DNA of 64,000 nt from Xiphophorus maculatus (Eukaryota > Chordata > Actinopteri > Cyprinodontiformes > Poeciliidae): contig NC_036447.1 in the NCBI RefSeq assembly GCF_002775205.1, positions 3,398,501-3,462,500 of the forward strand. Direction: 5' to 3'. Each line of letters begins with the position of its first letter. The stretch's first letter is position 1. The position numbers and the translations under genes are program-made. Shown in pieces: positions 30,553-45,500 of the stretch. The notes below the pieces were generated by a model. The model made no database searches, was not told the DNA's origin, and saw only the letters and a list, made by a program, of their open reading frames with translations.

Positions 30553-33500
30553 TCAGCCAGAGAGAGAGATCTCATAGTCACTTGTGGACAGCAGGGGGCG
30601 CCCGACTTTCCGCACGTTCTTGGCGTTGGTGATGCGTGCCGCCACGTCCACCGGCTTCTCGAAGTACCGCACCAGAGCCTGCTCGGTGAGGACGGAGGCC
30701 AGGAACTGCTCGAAGGTGATGGCCCAGTCTTTGTCGATGCTGGTGCTGTGCGGCAGGCCGCCGCCGTTGGGAATCCCCCTCCGTTCGCGCTCCGAGGGCC
30801 GCTCGTCGCTGCGCACCAGCACCGTGTCGTCGGCGATATCTTCGCACTGCAGCTTCTCGTCCAGCTCGTGGGAGCCGGCGCTCAGCACCGAGTACGACGA
30901 CATGGACGTGTCGTCTTTTGTTTCGTCGTCGGAGATGAGCATGGCGGACGACGTCCCCGTCTCCTTAGGGGACGAGTCTTCCAGCTTGATGTCCTGCATG
31001 GGCGCCAGCTCCTCGCTCACATCCTGCCGCTTGTCGTCCTCGCTGGGGCTCGGCTTGTCCTCCAGCTCCGCCGGGATGAAAACATCTCCCAGATCCGGAG
31101 GGTCTTGGGTGAATTTGAGATCCACCAAGTCTCTCCTGCACAAACTCGACTCTGAATCCGTCTCCTGGCTGGGGTCCTTCCGGCCGCTGGAAGTGAAGAG
31201 CTTCCCCACTTCTCCCATTTCCAGCAGCAGACTGGTGACGGTTGCAGTGGCGTGATAAAGCTCCTGCTCAGCTACATCCTCACTGAACATGCTGTAGAGC
31301 GTCTTACAAAGCTCAATGAACTGACTCTGAAAGACAGAAACAACAGATCACAATTTATATCATTATAAGAAATTACCACAATAAATGATAAACATTATGA
31401 TAAATGCCCACATCTAAACAAGGGTTGCTGGTGCCTAGAGATTTACTCTACACTGAGTAAATCTGAGTGTAGAGATCCATGTAAGATCCATGGATCCACT
31501 TTTTCACTTCCGATATGTGAGGTTTAGTATCGGTCAGTACCAGTCCGATACAAAAAACATTGCTGAATTAACTTAAAAAACGTATTTGTCTAAACACACA
31601 GACATAAATGTACTTAATTATGATCTCTAAGCACAAAGCCATTTCTAGATCAAATCCTACCTGGTTCAGCTTTGGAAGGTCCTTTGTGCTTTCTCGTTTG
31701 GGCTTCGTCTCCTCGTTCCACAGTTTCAGGTAATGACGGTAATCAGGAGTGTTCAGTTTCTTCACTGTCAAATAAATATGAAGAATCTCTTCAAGGTTTT
31801 CACATTTAAATTAGACGCTTGGGTTCCATATTACAGTTAAGACATTCTATAAACAGCCACACATTTTCTTGCCAAGTGCCAGAAACATAGCAGTAGCATT
31901 TAGTAAAATTGCCTTTTGAACTTATAACTCGGGTCAAGCATTTAGGCTTCCACAAACGTCTCACAATAATTTACTAGAATTTTAGTCCATTGCTCCTGAC
32001 AGAACCTTATTCAAATGAAGGAAATTACTTGAGTGCTTTAGCAAACTCTAAAGCTTTAGCTTTCTATGTTGCTTTTTGAGTCATGGCTTCTTCCTCTGCG
32101 AGCGGCCTTTCAGGCAGGGTTAATAGAGGACTAACTTCACTGTAGATAATGACACATAATTAGCTTCAGCCTGCATTCGCCCATTCCACATGGGACACAT
32201 TCATCTCAGACACAGAACCTTCTTCTTCCCTGATGAGTTTTTTTATTAAGCATCTTTGCTTGTGTAGTATGATTTCTCTCACCTTTTTCAGTCTTGAACG
32301 TAACTCTGACGAAGCCATCATCCTTCTCGCCTCGACCCTTTGGGTCCCGACCTGAGAAGATCAGTAGTAAATAAGGAACCTGAGCTACAATCAAAGCATA
32401 CTCGTGTTTAAAAATGGTCTAGTCAAAGTCCAGATTTAATACCCAAAGAAAATCTGTGGCAAGACACAACATGTTTTTTTTTAATTTATTCACTTGATTT
32501 TAATTGTGCATCTTATTTGATGGAAACATATTTATATATATCTAAATCTACAGACAAAGTGCGTTCACACAATATTGGCATTGTGTTTGTTTTTCATACA
32601 TGATTTCAACAATTAACACTGAATTTTGTCATATTAATTTGCAAAATTGTGGAAATGTTTGATGGGTTTGAATGAAGAAACAGAAAAGTGGTTGAAAAAG
32701 CAGCTAAACTATTCAAACTTTTGAAAGATCTTATGGATAAAAAAAATGGAAAGTCTGTTTGAAAGGTAGAAGCATGGACTTTCTTTAAATAAAGGCAAAA
32801 AATCTGGTTATTGTTGCCTTTGACTAGTAGTAAATGAGACATTTATCAACATATTTTATGTGTACTGATGATTTTGATTATGGAAAATTGTTAAGATGTA
32901 ACAATTAACTGATGTAACTGATGTTTTTATAGTTTATAACACTTGTTGCTGAAATGTGCTTTACAAACAAACTTAAATGTATCCACTGAAAAGCTTCTGC
33001 AATGCCATCTAGTTCAATCGGCATTGCTTCAATCAGACAGTGGGATTTGTGGTTGCATGGTTTACTCGATTGCATCCTTCACATGCAAATCACATCGCCA
33101 CAAAATCTGATTGTACTCGCAAACTGCATGATAAAAATCTCCAGTCTGCTTTCTGACTAAACCTGAAAAATAAAATATGTGCGCCACAATGAAGTGATCT
33201 GTTAGGAGTTTTAAACTTACTGATGGATGTTTCTGGGGTGATGTCTTCGAAGAAGTACTGAGTGGCTTCGAAGGCCGAGTCGGGCTCTTCTTGCTCATGA
33301 GTGATCTCTGGGGAAAAACAGTTTCTTTACAGAATTAGGCTAAAATGCAAAGTCCAAGGAGGCTCAAAATTTTTTTATCCTGTTGAAAAACAGCATAATC
33401 ACTACAGCAGTGCAAACAACTAAACTTTACTTTGTGTTTTCTGTCTAGATGCTAGTGCAAATATTTTAGTACATTAAAATAAGATACGTAGCTCTATTCC

Positions 33501-36500
33501 ACTGGCCATATAATACCACAATGTAATATTTTGAAAATAAATTTACTTCATAGAAACACACTAATTTAAAAAAAACTCTTGTTTTTTGATAAAAAATTTT
33601 GGTCTTAAGATGAGGTGTTTCTTTTGGCCGTATCAAAATAGTTTTATTTAGCAAAACCGCAATCACAGAAGTCACATGAACAACAACCAGATGTCACTAA
33701 TGGCGGAAAGACGAATTAGAAGACAGGAAGTAGTTGGAGGATGATGGCACAGCATGTTTTTTAAATTTGTTTATGTGATTTTAATTGCATTTCTTATTTA
33801 ATAGAAACACTTTGTACTTTGACATTTGTAATGGAGTGCAGCTACTGTTCAGTAGTATCAAATATTTGTTGCTGCCTGTCTGTCACTCACCAGGTAAGAT
33901 GTGCATCTTGTAGAGGAGCTTCAGCTTCTCCGTTAGATCCCCATGACACAAAACACCTGCAGCACACAACAGCGAGTTGAGAGCTGAGACAGAACCAGCT
34001 ACATCCAGAACGGATGTGTTCGTAACCCATCCCTGCTAACCCAGGCCGTTGATGAAGTCTCGGAAGTTGAGGAGGGCGTCTCCGTTTTCGTCCAGCAGAC
34101 GGAAGAAACGCACCGCCAGCGGGTCGGAGTGGGCTCCGTTGGCCCAGGGGAACAGCAGGGCGAACAGGCCCTTGAACAGCTCCACGTCGATGCGGTACTG
34201 CTCCAGGTACGGCAGGCTGGGGTCGTGGTGCTCGGTGGGGTTACTGCTGCTGCCCCAGTAACAGCTGCTCAGGTGCTCTGCCTGAAGAAGACAACAGAAG
34301 AGACGGGTACAAACTTTAAGAAATGCAGCTGGAACTAAAGTGCTGTTTGTTTTGGCAAATGGACAGAATTTTGGCTGACTGACCTAAAACAAGAGAAGTT
34401 TGATCTGATTTAACTTCAGACAGTGAGAAATAATAGCAAAGCTTCAAACTGCCAATAATGATTTTAGTAGTCTTTGGTTTCTGTTCAACAACTATGATAT
34501 AAGATAAAAGATCAGCATTTATTGTTTTTATTACTGTGAACTTTCAGTTATTTTATTTAGTGCTGTACCGGTCACTTGTTTTAAAATGGTTTTGTAATTT
34601 TACGAAGACTACAATCATTGCAAAGTTGAAATTTTAGCGTCTTTTGTGAGTGATTAGCATATTTAGTGCTGCTGTAACCACAGTTGTTACTGTGTGTGTG
34701 TGTTTGGGGGGGGGGGGCTGTGTGTGTGTGTGTGTGTGTGTGTGAAAAACAAGTGCAATTCTGCAGCGATATGGTCAACTTTCCCATTATCTGCTGAAAG
34801 CTTTTCTCTCTGACTCTCTGAAAGAGGATTCTCTTTCCTCAATAACAACATTCACACTGAAGAGTGTTGCTGCACAACCTAATAGCGTTCAGTATGGTGA
34901 TGTTGACTAAAAATTAAACCTTTTTTGATTAATCTGTTCAGCGTCAATCAAGCTCAAATTGTGGCAACCTTCTTTCTATAATGATCAAGATTATATCTTG
35001 TGTTTTCTTACAATTAAAACGTTGCGACTCACCTTGAAGAGCACATAAAGCTCCTCCAACTCATCAATACTGAAAGCCGTCTCTGTCACAATAGTTCGAA
35101 CCTGGAATAAAAGAGGACAAACAGTGAGAATCTCATCTCTAAAACGACATCAAAGCTTCTTTCATTCTCATCCAGTTACTTTTCTGCAGTTAGATTTAAC
35201 GAGCAGCATGGAATAAACCATGCGTGAAAATGAAACTCTTAATGATTGCAAAAGTTTCTCACCACGTTGCGTTTGGTTGTGTCCTCAATGGTCTGAATGA
35301 CCCTCAGTCTCTGTTTGAAGCGCATCTGTTCAATCACGTCTGCGCGGATCGAGCCGAATTTCTACCGAAAAGGAAAAAACACAGACATGAAGGCTGGATC
35401 TCTCTCAGTACACTGAAAAAAATAACACAACATCTTCAAGTTATTGTGTTAAAAACCGGCCTTGCTAATCAGTCAGACAGATACAAGATGTTTTACCTCA
35501 TAGGAGCTGCGGACCAGTTTGAAGATGTCCACCTCTGGATGTGGTTCTCCGTTATCAGTGAGCAGAGAGTGAAGGTGAGGGATGGGAGGGAGGGTGCTGT
35601 CCTTATTGGTCACACTGTCCAGGTACCTGCACACAGACAAAATGAGACCGCATTAAAACAGACAATGATTGGGTCAGCAGCATAACAACACAAAACATAA
35701 CAGAAACAAATTAGTTTTAAGATGTTGCTGTTCAGCTTCTAATTAAAGCTGCATGTACAGAAATGTGTCCAGATATCCACAATAACCAAAACACAGTCCC
35801 AAAATATAATTTACAATAACCACATCTGCTGTTTCTGTACAGCAGCTACCAAAGTGAGATGTTTCTGCCTAATTACACCTTTTTATTTTATCAAAGGCTG
35901 AAGGAATGAGACTGTTTTCATTAGACCAGTAAATGTTATTTGGAAAACATAAAAGGTTATTTTCTATTAAATTAAAAACAGATTTTAATGCTAAAATGCC
36001 AGAATCTGTAAGTTGTTGAAAGAAGTTTTGTGCTCCAAGGATGAACTGACTGAAATTTGAAAGCTAAAGTGTTAACTTTACTGCTGTTCTTGCAAAAATA
36101 TGTGCACCGATTTATCAGCTTGCCGATTTATTGGTGCCGATTTCCTTAATTTTGGGAGATTGGTGATCAGCAGATACTTGCATGGGAAGCCAATCCTATT
36201 TACTGATCTTATCTACCTCAGCAAAGGTCTAAAAATCAACCACTGTCCTCTTCTGCTGTCCCGTGGCTCTTTAAAGATCACTAATCGGCTTTCAGCCAGA
36301 AAACTGTAATCAATGCACCCCTAGTTGCATCTCTAGAATCTCCTCCTCCATACCTGCCCAGGACTGTCATGGCCTCTCCGTCGTCCTTGCAGCCCAGTAG
36401 CTGGTGGATGCTGGCGTGCAGAACGGAGAGCGCCAGCTGAAAGATGACCTTGATGCCGTCGTAGAAGAAACAGTCGACCACCACCACGGCGCTCTCGAAC

Positions 36501-39500
36501 GGCATGACAGACAGGAAGAGGGTGAGGAACCAGGAGAGAGAGATGGTGGATATGACGCCCAGGTCCTGCATGCAGTCGTAAAGCTGTGGCACGTACTCGC
36601 GGGCGAGCTCCTCGAACACTCCCTGATCAACCAGGGCTCCTAAACGTGAGGGTACGATGCCGTTACATCTTCACACACACAAATCACTAAATCAAACATC
36701 TAGCTGCATGTGTTCAGACTGACCCACTACTCTTGTGTTGTAGTAGTCAGGCAGCATCCTCTCGCAGAGAGCCACGAGGAGCCAGAAAGCTTCTTCTTCT
36801 TTAGCGTAAAGCAGCAACACGGACGTGACGATGTTCATGGCCTGTTGAGACAAGAAAGATTCAGAAACAGAACAGGAAGGCAGCAGCAGCTGGGGACGTC
36901 CAAGTCAGACGTTTTGAGTCCCGACCTGATGCTTCCAAAAATACATTTAAAAAATTAAGAGTGAAGAAACAGATCCAGGATAGAACTGGACGATAAATCA
37001 ATTTAATATGTTGCGATAGACACATGATCAGTATCAAAAGATAATACGTCTGATAGAATATTCTGATCCAGTGTTCAGTTCTGGATCACTGAACTGCACA
37101 GCATTCTGGGAGATGTAGGCAGAGGAAAAGCTTTAGCTGCTCAACCTCTCTCATCTACCTTAGCTAGGTTGGTGGAATCAACTAACTTACTCACTCTTTG
37201 GTTACCTAGCAACTCACTCACTCTTTGGTTACCTAGCAACAACCTGTCGAATAACTTGCGCAGCAGCAGTTTAGAGTTTCACCAATGTTCCTCATAACTG
37301 CTTAAAAATAAAAAATAACTTTGTGGAGTGAAAACTGCGGATGAAACTGGAAAGGTCCCATTTACCAGTTTGGCAGTAGTTCAGATATTTAAAACAGAAA
37401 ACTAATCAATAATTATCGATATTGACTGATACAAAATGATAATATCATTTTTGTCTCATCATACAGCCCAATCCGGAATGTCCCTTATTTTCTTATTCGC
37501 CTTATTTATCAATATTTGATTCTGATCCAGTTTGATACCACTTGATCGGGCCCGATTTCCAATCTTGTGATCGGATAGCGACACCCCTCGCTGCTGTTGC
37601 CGGGTCATGTTGGGATAATCAGAATCACGTCTTCACCTGACAGTATCCGATGTTAGGGTTCCTGAAAGCGTAGGCGGTCAGGACCCTGCGCAGTGCGGCG
37701 ATGCCCATCTCGTTCTGGAAGGCCGGGTGCTCCGGCAGTGAGCGGTGCAGGTCCCTCTCGATCTCCTCGGTGGCCAGGTTGTACTTCCCCATCGATTTCT
37801 CCACCAGGTCTTCGTAGTAACCGGGGTGAGTCGTCATCTCGTTGATCGCCCCTGTCCAGAAAAACACAGAATTTAAAAACTGAACGCAGCAGCATGCATG
37901 ACATCTGAAATTATTTTTCAGTAAACTAAATATTATATATATATATTAACTTATATATTTTACATATAAGATATAATATGTTATAGTGCAGATAAAAAGT
38001 AAATAAAACTACTATTCTGTTTTTGCTGCATTGTCAGATTTAAATGATTCTGATAAAAGTTAAATAATGTGTAGAAATCTCAATAACTAAATATATCCTA
38101 TGTAAATCAATATAATTTGTGTTTTAGAAATTTCCACCCAAATTGGAAGTTAATTTAAGTTTGCTGCACAAAATCAGTTTTGTTCTCCTTTTCATCTTTT
38201 CTCAGTTTAAATTAAAGACCAGAAGCTACACATTTAACGCCAGATATAGTCTATAAATGTAGTTTATATGAACAAAATGGCTTCATTTAACCTGTTAATT
38301 TAAACCTGCAGCTGATCGTGCTCCACCTTCAAGGACGGTTTTTATTCATATGACACATATCTGCAACAAGGCAGTACAAAGTTCTTTACACCATAAAAAC
38401 ATAAAGCATCAACCATTTATGAAACATGCAATAAACATTACATTGTCAAATATGATTACTAAAATCATCAAGCAAATACAAACGAAATATGTTGATTAAT
38501 GTTCCAGTTGTTATGAATCAAAGGTCACGCTGAGCTGGTGGGTTTCTAGCCCTGACTTAAACGAACTCAGTGTTTCAGCATCTTTGCAGTTTTTTGGAAT
38601 TGCGTTCCAGATTTGTGGTGCGTGTAGACTGAATGTTGCTTCTCCATGTTTGGTTTGGTATAATTATGCTTCTTGCCAAGCTGGTTTTCATACCATGTGG
38701 TGTAAAATGACGCAACAGCTGCATGTTTCAGAGTTCAGGGAAGATCAATGTGATTAAAACTGAACAGTGAACTCTGCCTTCTGCACTGAGGATGTGTTTA
38801 CTCACTAACAACTGGGTCAGGCCGTCTGTGACCTACCTTCACTCAGGTGATGATCTGCAGCTGCAGGCATGTGACACATGACTGTGGTTGTAAACTGAAA
38901 CCTCTGGATTGTGTTCTTGCTTGCGGCGTGCTCTGAGTGGTGAAAGATTTCGCTACACGAGCCGAAGCTTGAAAAATGACACACTGCTGCTGTTCCCTCT
39001 GATTCAAGTAAATCCAGTTGTGTTGGATTAGTTCCCGTCAGTTCAATAATTTGCAACTCTGTTTTTGCACGTCTCCTTTTTCTATATTAACCCTTTACAG
39101 GCTGAAATTGACCTGATAATTGCCTTTCAAACTTTGAGACGTTTCTGGAAATATTTTGCAAAAACGTGCAGTTCAAGCATTATGTAATAGCAAAGGCCGA
39201 CACCTGAGTTTTTCTTTTATATCTATCGTCTTTCTCAAACAGTTCAAGTCTTTTTGATCAATTTGTACAATTTTGTTCCAGATTTTTTTAATGCAAAGTG
39301 ACCTAGCAATACACTTAATAACAAAGCTAATATTTTTAAACAAAAAACTATGACCGTGCCCATTTTTTTATATTGGACAGGCATCCAAAAGTATTCACAC
39401 CTCTTGACCTTTTCCACATTAAATCCACAAATTTTGATGCATTTTACTGGAATTTAGTGATTTAGATAAAGCAGCACACATTATTCCAATTTAAAAAAAT

Positions 39501-42500
39501 TAAAAAAAAATTTCTTTTAGGTATTTTGAACATTGTGTAAAATAGACCTAAGTGGTTAAATGAAAAACCTGCAGAATGTGCCAAGTTTCAAATCAGATTA
39601 CTCGACTTGAACGTCAGAATACTTGATTATTAAAGTAATCGTTGGCTGCAGCTCTGGACAAGAGCATTAATGTTCAGTTGTAGCTGTTTTACACAGAAAA
39701 ATGGGTGAAGAACATTTCAGTGTCTATGTTTGCAAAGCTGGGCGAGAAAACCTGCAGCCGTAAATGCAGCAAAAAGGTGGTTCAGTAAAGTATTAAACTT
39801 AATGAGGCTGAGCACAGAGTAGAGGCATTTTCCGTCCACCTCATTATGCACTATTTTGTAATGGTCTAAAAAATGTTATTCTAATTAAGAACATTGACGT
39901 TTGTGGTTGTAATGTGACAGAATATAAGAGGGTTGAAGGAGTATTAATGCTTTTTGAACAAACTGCAGTTTAAACTAACTGAAAATGAATCAAGCTGCAG
40001 ACGTTTCAGAGAAACTTCTCCCAGCAGATGTTAAACTGTTGTTCTCTAATCAGTAAACAGGAAGTCTTCGTTTCATAAAACGCGCCTGAAATACTCTTCG
40101 GGTTTCCTTTTCGGCTCGGTGTGTGGTTTCCAGCATGGGTTTCTGCAGGTAATGCATTTGAATTGCTTGCCCACCTGAAAACAGCAGCCACAGCTCTCCC
40201 CTCATGCTCTCGGGGATGCCTTTGAGGACAAGCTCCTTCGTCTTCTCCGTGCGGTACATGCACACCCCCTCGCCGAACTCCGTGAAGTGGTTCTTCCACG
40301 CCTGCTCCTTCAGGAACTCCTTTGCCTGAGAGGAAGTGAATCGGCAGGGATCAAAGGTCGGGCAGACGAGACGAGAGGATTCCTACCTGCAAATCGTAAT
40401 GGGACTCACCAGTTTGGGGTTAAACTCCTCAGGTGAGCGGCGGCGGTACATGGTCATGAGGGCCTCTGAGGTTGTCGGCACGCTGTTGTCGTTCAGGTTG
40501 AAGGTGCGCTCGACGTCTGAGGCCAGACTTTGCTGCGGACTGCAGGACAGCAGGGAGCCGGGATGGGAGTAAACCTGCAGAAGAGCAACATTTAAATGTA
40601 TGTTAGACAGGCGAGGCAAGTCCCAAAATGGGCTTTTAGCTTTGATGCAAACAAAACTCCTCCGCATTTTAGCAGTTTTTCTGGAAGCTTGTTCTGAATT
40701 TGTGGTGCATAGAAGTTGAATACTGTTTCTCCATGTTTGGTTCTGGTTCTGGGGATGCAGAGCAGAACCAGAACCAGGAGACTTGAGAGGTTTGGAAGGT
40801 TGATACAACAGCAGCAGATCTTTAATGTATTGTGGTGCTAAACTGTTCAATGATTTATAAACTAGCAACAGTATCTTAAAGTCTGTTCTCTGAGCTGCAG
40901 GGAGGGAGCCAGTGGAAGGATGTTAGAACTGGTGTGATCAGTTCCATCTCCCTGGGTTTAGTGAAAACGCCAGCAGCAGCGTTCTGGATTTGATCTTTAG
41001 GCAGACCTGTAGAGACACTGCTGCAGTAATTAATGTTAGGCTCTGCTAGTTCCTACTTTTAACTGAAAACTAAAGTATTTAATTTAGAAATTCCACATTT
41101 ATTAATTTCCTTGTATAGACTCTTATTTATTTATGCATGATCTAGAGCAATATCCTCCTAAAACAGCAACTCCCTACTTTTTGTCAGAGGCAAGAAAGAT
41201 CTGAATGAACCCTGACTCTGTACCTCGTCATCTGAGCTGTTCAGGCTGCTGTTCAGCTCCTTTTCCAGGTAAATCTTGGAGGTGGTTTGCTGCAGAAAGT
41301 CGGAGATCCTCTGTACCAGGAAGTCTCTGTCTTTCAAGTTGGCAAACAGAAAAGTCATGCGATTCTTGGTGCTGATGGAGAGCGGGCTAGGCAGAACGTT
41401 GGAGCTGTCTGCCTTCTCCACGATGGTCACCTGCAGGGCATCGAGAGACATTAGGAGTGAAATCAAAGAAAAACAGATTAAATTTATGTCTCAACAATCT
41501 TCAAAAAAAACAAAAAAACTAAATCATTTAGATTTTCCTAAAGAAGACTCTCCTCAAATCACAAGTTGTATTTTTACAACCTGCCTTCCCAAAGCAGACA
41601 GGTAGTGACACGCCACGACATGCAAACTATTACAACATGACCAAACTGTATTTCCTTCCTCACCTCACGCAGGGGGATGATGAGGCTGCACAGCGTCTCC
41701 TCCTTGCTGGTGAAGCAGATGTAGTTGGTGGACACAAACATCTGGCCCAGGATGTGCATCTTGTTAAACGGCGTCCACAGCGTGCAGTCTGTGTGTCCAT
41801 CCAGTTTTTCGTCTTTGGGCAGACGGAAGAGCGCCCGGTAACGCTCGCTCTTTGCTCTCGCGTCCAGATCTCTAAAAGGTGCAAAACGCTTGTATTATAT
41901 GATGTTTAACAGAGGAACTTTGAAAAAGATTAAATGTTTTAGTGACGTTTTACAACGTATGTGAATGAATAGACCAACAGACAGTGCAGTGCACAGCAGC
42001 CAGGTCAAATATTTGTCTAGATAAAACATAGCCACCAAACACAGGCTCAGGCTCGGTTTATGTCACCACACCCTTTTGTATCCTGCACTGCAGAAACACA
42101 CAATCTTACCAAGTAGTTTTTGGTCCAGTTTCTTGCACAAATATCTTAGTTCATTTGAAATAAAACTAAAAGTAACTTAAAAGTCCTACAACTTTTCAGC
42201 AAGATGTAGGAGCTTATTTTAAATCAATGATTTCTTAACAATGATTTTAAAAAGTGTTTGTTCCATTGGAGATGATTTTACTTATAAGACATTTTCCCAT
42301 GTTATAAGTGGAAAAAATTATAACAGTGGTATTAGTACTTTTTCATCTTGCTGAAAGTTTACTTATAAGTTAGCTTTGTATTATTCCAAGATATTTGCAC
42401 TAGAAACTAGATCATAATTACTTGGTAAGGTTTTGTGTTTCTGCAGTGTAAGAGTCACTTCCACTGACACTTCATCTAACGTTAGCGTGGTTACGTTAGC

Positions 42501-45500
42501 TTTCTCGTACCTCTTCAGTGCCGACACCTTCTTGGGCGACTTCTTCTTCAGCTTGGGCAGCGAGCGGTCCAGTTCGAAGCCTTTGTTGTCCAGCAGCCGC
42601 CGCATGGCGATGTTGGCCAGCTGCTCCGCCAGTTTGAAGGTCTCGTTGATGTTTAGGAAGACAGAGAAGAGGTGCTCGTTGCTGCGAGTGCTCACCTTGA
42701 TGACATCGGGCAGGAGAAGGGTGGCGCTCTTCTCCAGCTGGGTGATGTCAGCCCAGCGGACCACCAGTTTGGCTGAGAGTGACAGAGAGAGGAAATGATA
42801 CGGTTCAATTTTAGACATGATTAAGCTATCCTTAATGAAGGCTAGCTGTAATTGAACCTTGACTTAAAATCAATGGGCAGTGCTAATCAGTGCTAATCAA
42901 TGAACCAATGGTTGAACCAACCAGAATTTATCCATCTCTGATAAATATCCTCCAATATGCTGATGATCCTCAGCTATATTTCCAATCCAATGAGCCAAAT
43001 CGACTACAAGCATCTCAACTTTTTAACTTTTAACCGGTGATGGGATGTATTTTAATACACAGATAATACACACCTTCTTTTCCCAGTAAATATGAGTAGA
43101 AGCAGAGGTGGTTGATGCTGAGGTAAAGCCATCCCTGCCGGGGAACCTTCCCCTTCCAGTAGCTGCAGGAGTAATAGTTGACCAGCTTCTCTTCATCTGG
43201 CATCCCGAACAGTTTTCGAAACTTCAAACTCGCCTCCTTAAATTTGTCCGTGTCGTCGTCCTCTTTGACGTCATGATTCTTGTTGAACTCTGCGATTATC
43301 CCCTGGAAAAGAAACAGAAAATTGACAATTACAGAGACAACAAGATGCTGAAAATGAGAAACTCAGTGGCATTACTGTTTTTTTAAGAGTCAACAGCCTG
43401 AAAAAGTTTTTTTGACAATATTTTATGTATAAAAAGAATAATCTGTGATTTTTACAATGATGCACATTCAATTTAAAGAGATGATTTTGGATCTGGTTTT
43501 ACTAAAATAAAAAAAATGCTTTGAAAGAGTCCATGTAGTGTGAATAAATACTATGCAGATTGATTGAATGTCAATCAAATACTTTTCACCCAAAAAACAA
43601 ACAAAAAAAAGCCAAGAAAATGTAATGTTTTTGAAAACAAGACATAAAGGGGCTTTTCTGCATGAGGCTGAGGACTTGCCTGCACTTTTCCTTTCACAAA
43701 GGTGGTAATGTCGTTCTCGTTCTCGAAGATGGACAGAGTCTGCAGCAGGTTGTGTTCGAGCCACTCCCAGTGCTCCGTGATCTCTTTCCGAGACGTTCCT
43801 GCAGGACGAGGAGGACAAATAAAGGAGGACTGAGGAAATGCACTGCGCCTATGGTGCTATCACGCTGCATGGACAGTTAATTTATGAAATCCACTCCTTT
43901 GTAAATCATTTGAAAACTTTCTCCATCTTTAAAATAACATTTTTCAAAAATTACTGTAAGTGAAAAAATATTAAGGCTTTAAAAAGCTGCAATAACCTGG
44001 ATGGATTTCTCTGCAAATCATTAAACAAACAACTTTGAATAATTTTCAGCATTCAGTCTACTCCTACCATCAATTAGAGTAAATCCTATTAAGTCAAACT
44101 AATTCGGCCGTCTTTTCCTAAGGTTCGGGACATTAGAATACGTCAGCTAAGGCCATAATTTGCAGATAAGTTGAAAAAAATCAAAAGAATCTATAAAAAT
44201 AGTCAGGAGAACAATACAATACAAGACGGCTTAAGGCACTTTACAAAAAAACAAAATCATTTCAATTCAGTCAGGCATACATTTTAGTTGATCCTTGTTA
44301 ACAAACAGTACAGTATGCTCAATTAATTATTCAAAGTAGTTTAAAAAGTTTCCATCTAAGGAAACCCAATAGATTGAGTCATCTGAGAAATATGGACCAA
44401 CAGGGATACTAATAAAACTGAATATTTCCCTGACATTTCAGAAAGAAAAAAGAAAAGCAGGACAGATGTCTTTCCTTCCAAAGATTCTGGATAACAAAAT
44501 TAAAGACGTTTGTAGGAGAATGAGTTATTATCTAATTAAAACCAATCCGGGAGCAAAATTAATTCAGTATTTGTTAGTTTTCTACAATAATTGTAGGAGA
44601 TGGTGTCACAATCTGTATGAAAAATTTACAATAGTATGTCAGGGTGTAATTTTTGCAACCTAAAATCTAGGAGTTTGACCACATCAGACATCTTTATACG
44701 GGACTTTATGAAATAAAGAGAAATGTCAATATGTGGGAAAAACCCCAAGAAAACCAGCAGTATGTTTATATTCCGGTACCATGTTTTTATTTTTTCTTAA
44801 AACAATGAACAAAGAGTCTTTCATAGTAAATTCAATATTTGGCTTTTAAGCGGTACAGCCAAGAAAACAAGACCATGAGAGCGAACCCCTGGGGCTCCGA
44901 GAAACTGTTTCAGCACAACAGAAGAGCCAAACAGTCAGCAGGGAGTTTATTCAGCAGAGGAAATGAAGATAAAACCCTGCAAGTCAACAACACACACTTT
45001 AAACTTTCATTTCTGATCATTCTGTTCTGGCTTTTTTTTTATTATTTCAGATTAAATTAGTTGATGCTTAGATGTGACAGCAAAACAGATTATTTAGGTA
45101 GAAACTGATCCCAGAACAGCGATGGTTGCCACACGCTGCAGCCAGCAGCCCTTTATTTAATGGACTCTGACCACATTAGACATCAGATTACTGGGAGGAG
45201 GAACAAGGAACTGGGAGGAGACGAAAAAAGAGCCAGATCTATTTTAGAGTCAAGCTGTTGTGTTAAAATGTCTATTTCAGACAAATGACTCCGTTTAATT
45301 ACAAATTGGTTGTTCACCTGTATAAATAAACTCAACTGTAACCTTCATTTAATTAAAAAGAAACAAAAAATTCCTGCCAAACGACGCAGAAAGCCAATCG
45401 GGGAAACATGCAACATGATGCGGATAAATGTGGCGAAGACGATATATCTTGTGATATGTAAACAAATAAACAGTGTTCATCTCAGCGTCCTTTTAAAACA

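Noticed and set aside
30463-31155. 230-codon plus-strand open frame (and a 223-codon one at 30584-31255)
   Set aside because: Both are antisense to the last TBC1D9 exon, whose frame is supported by homology to the end of the protein. Their compositions reflect the complementary strand.
35224-35685. 153-codon plus-strand frame
   Set aside because: Antisense to TBC1D9 exons 13 and 14 and the intron between them.
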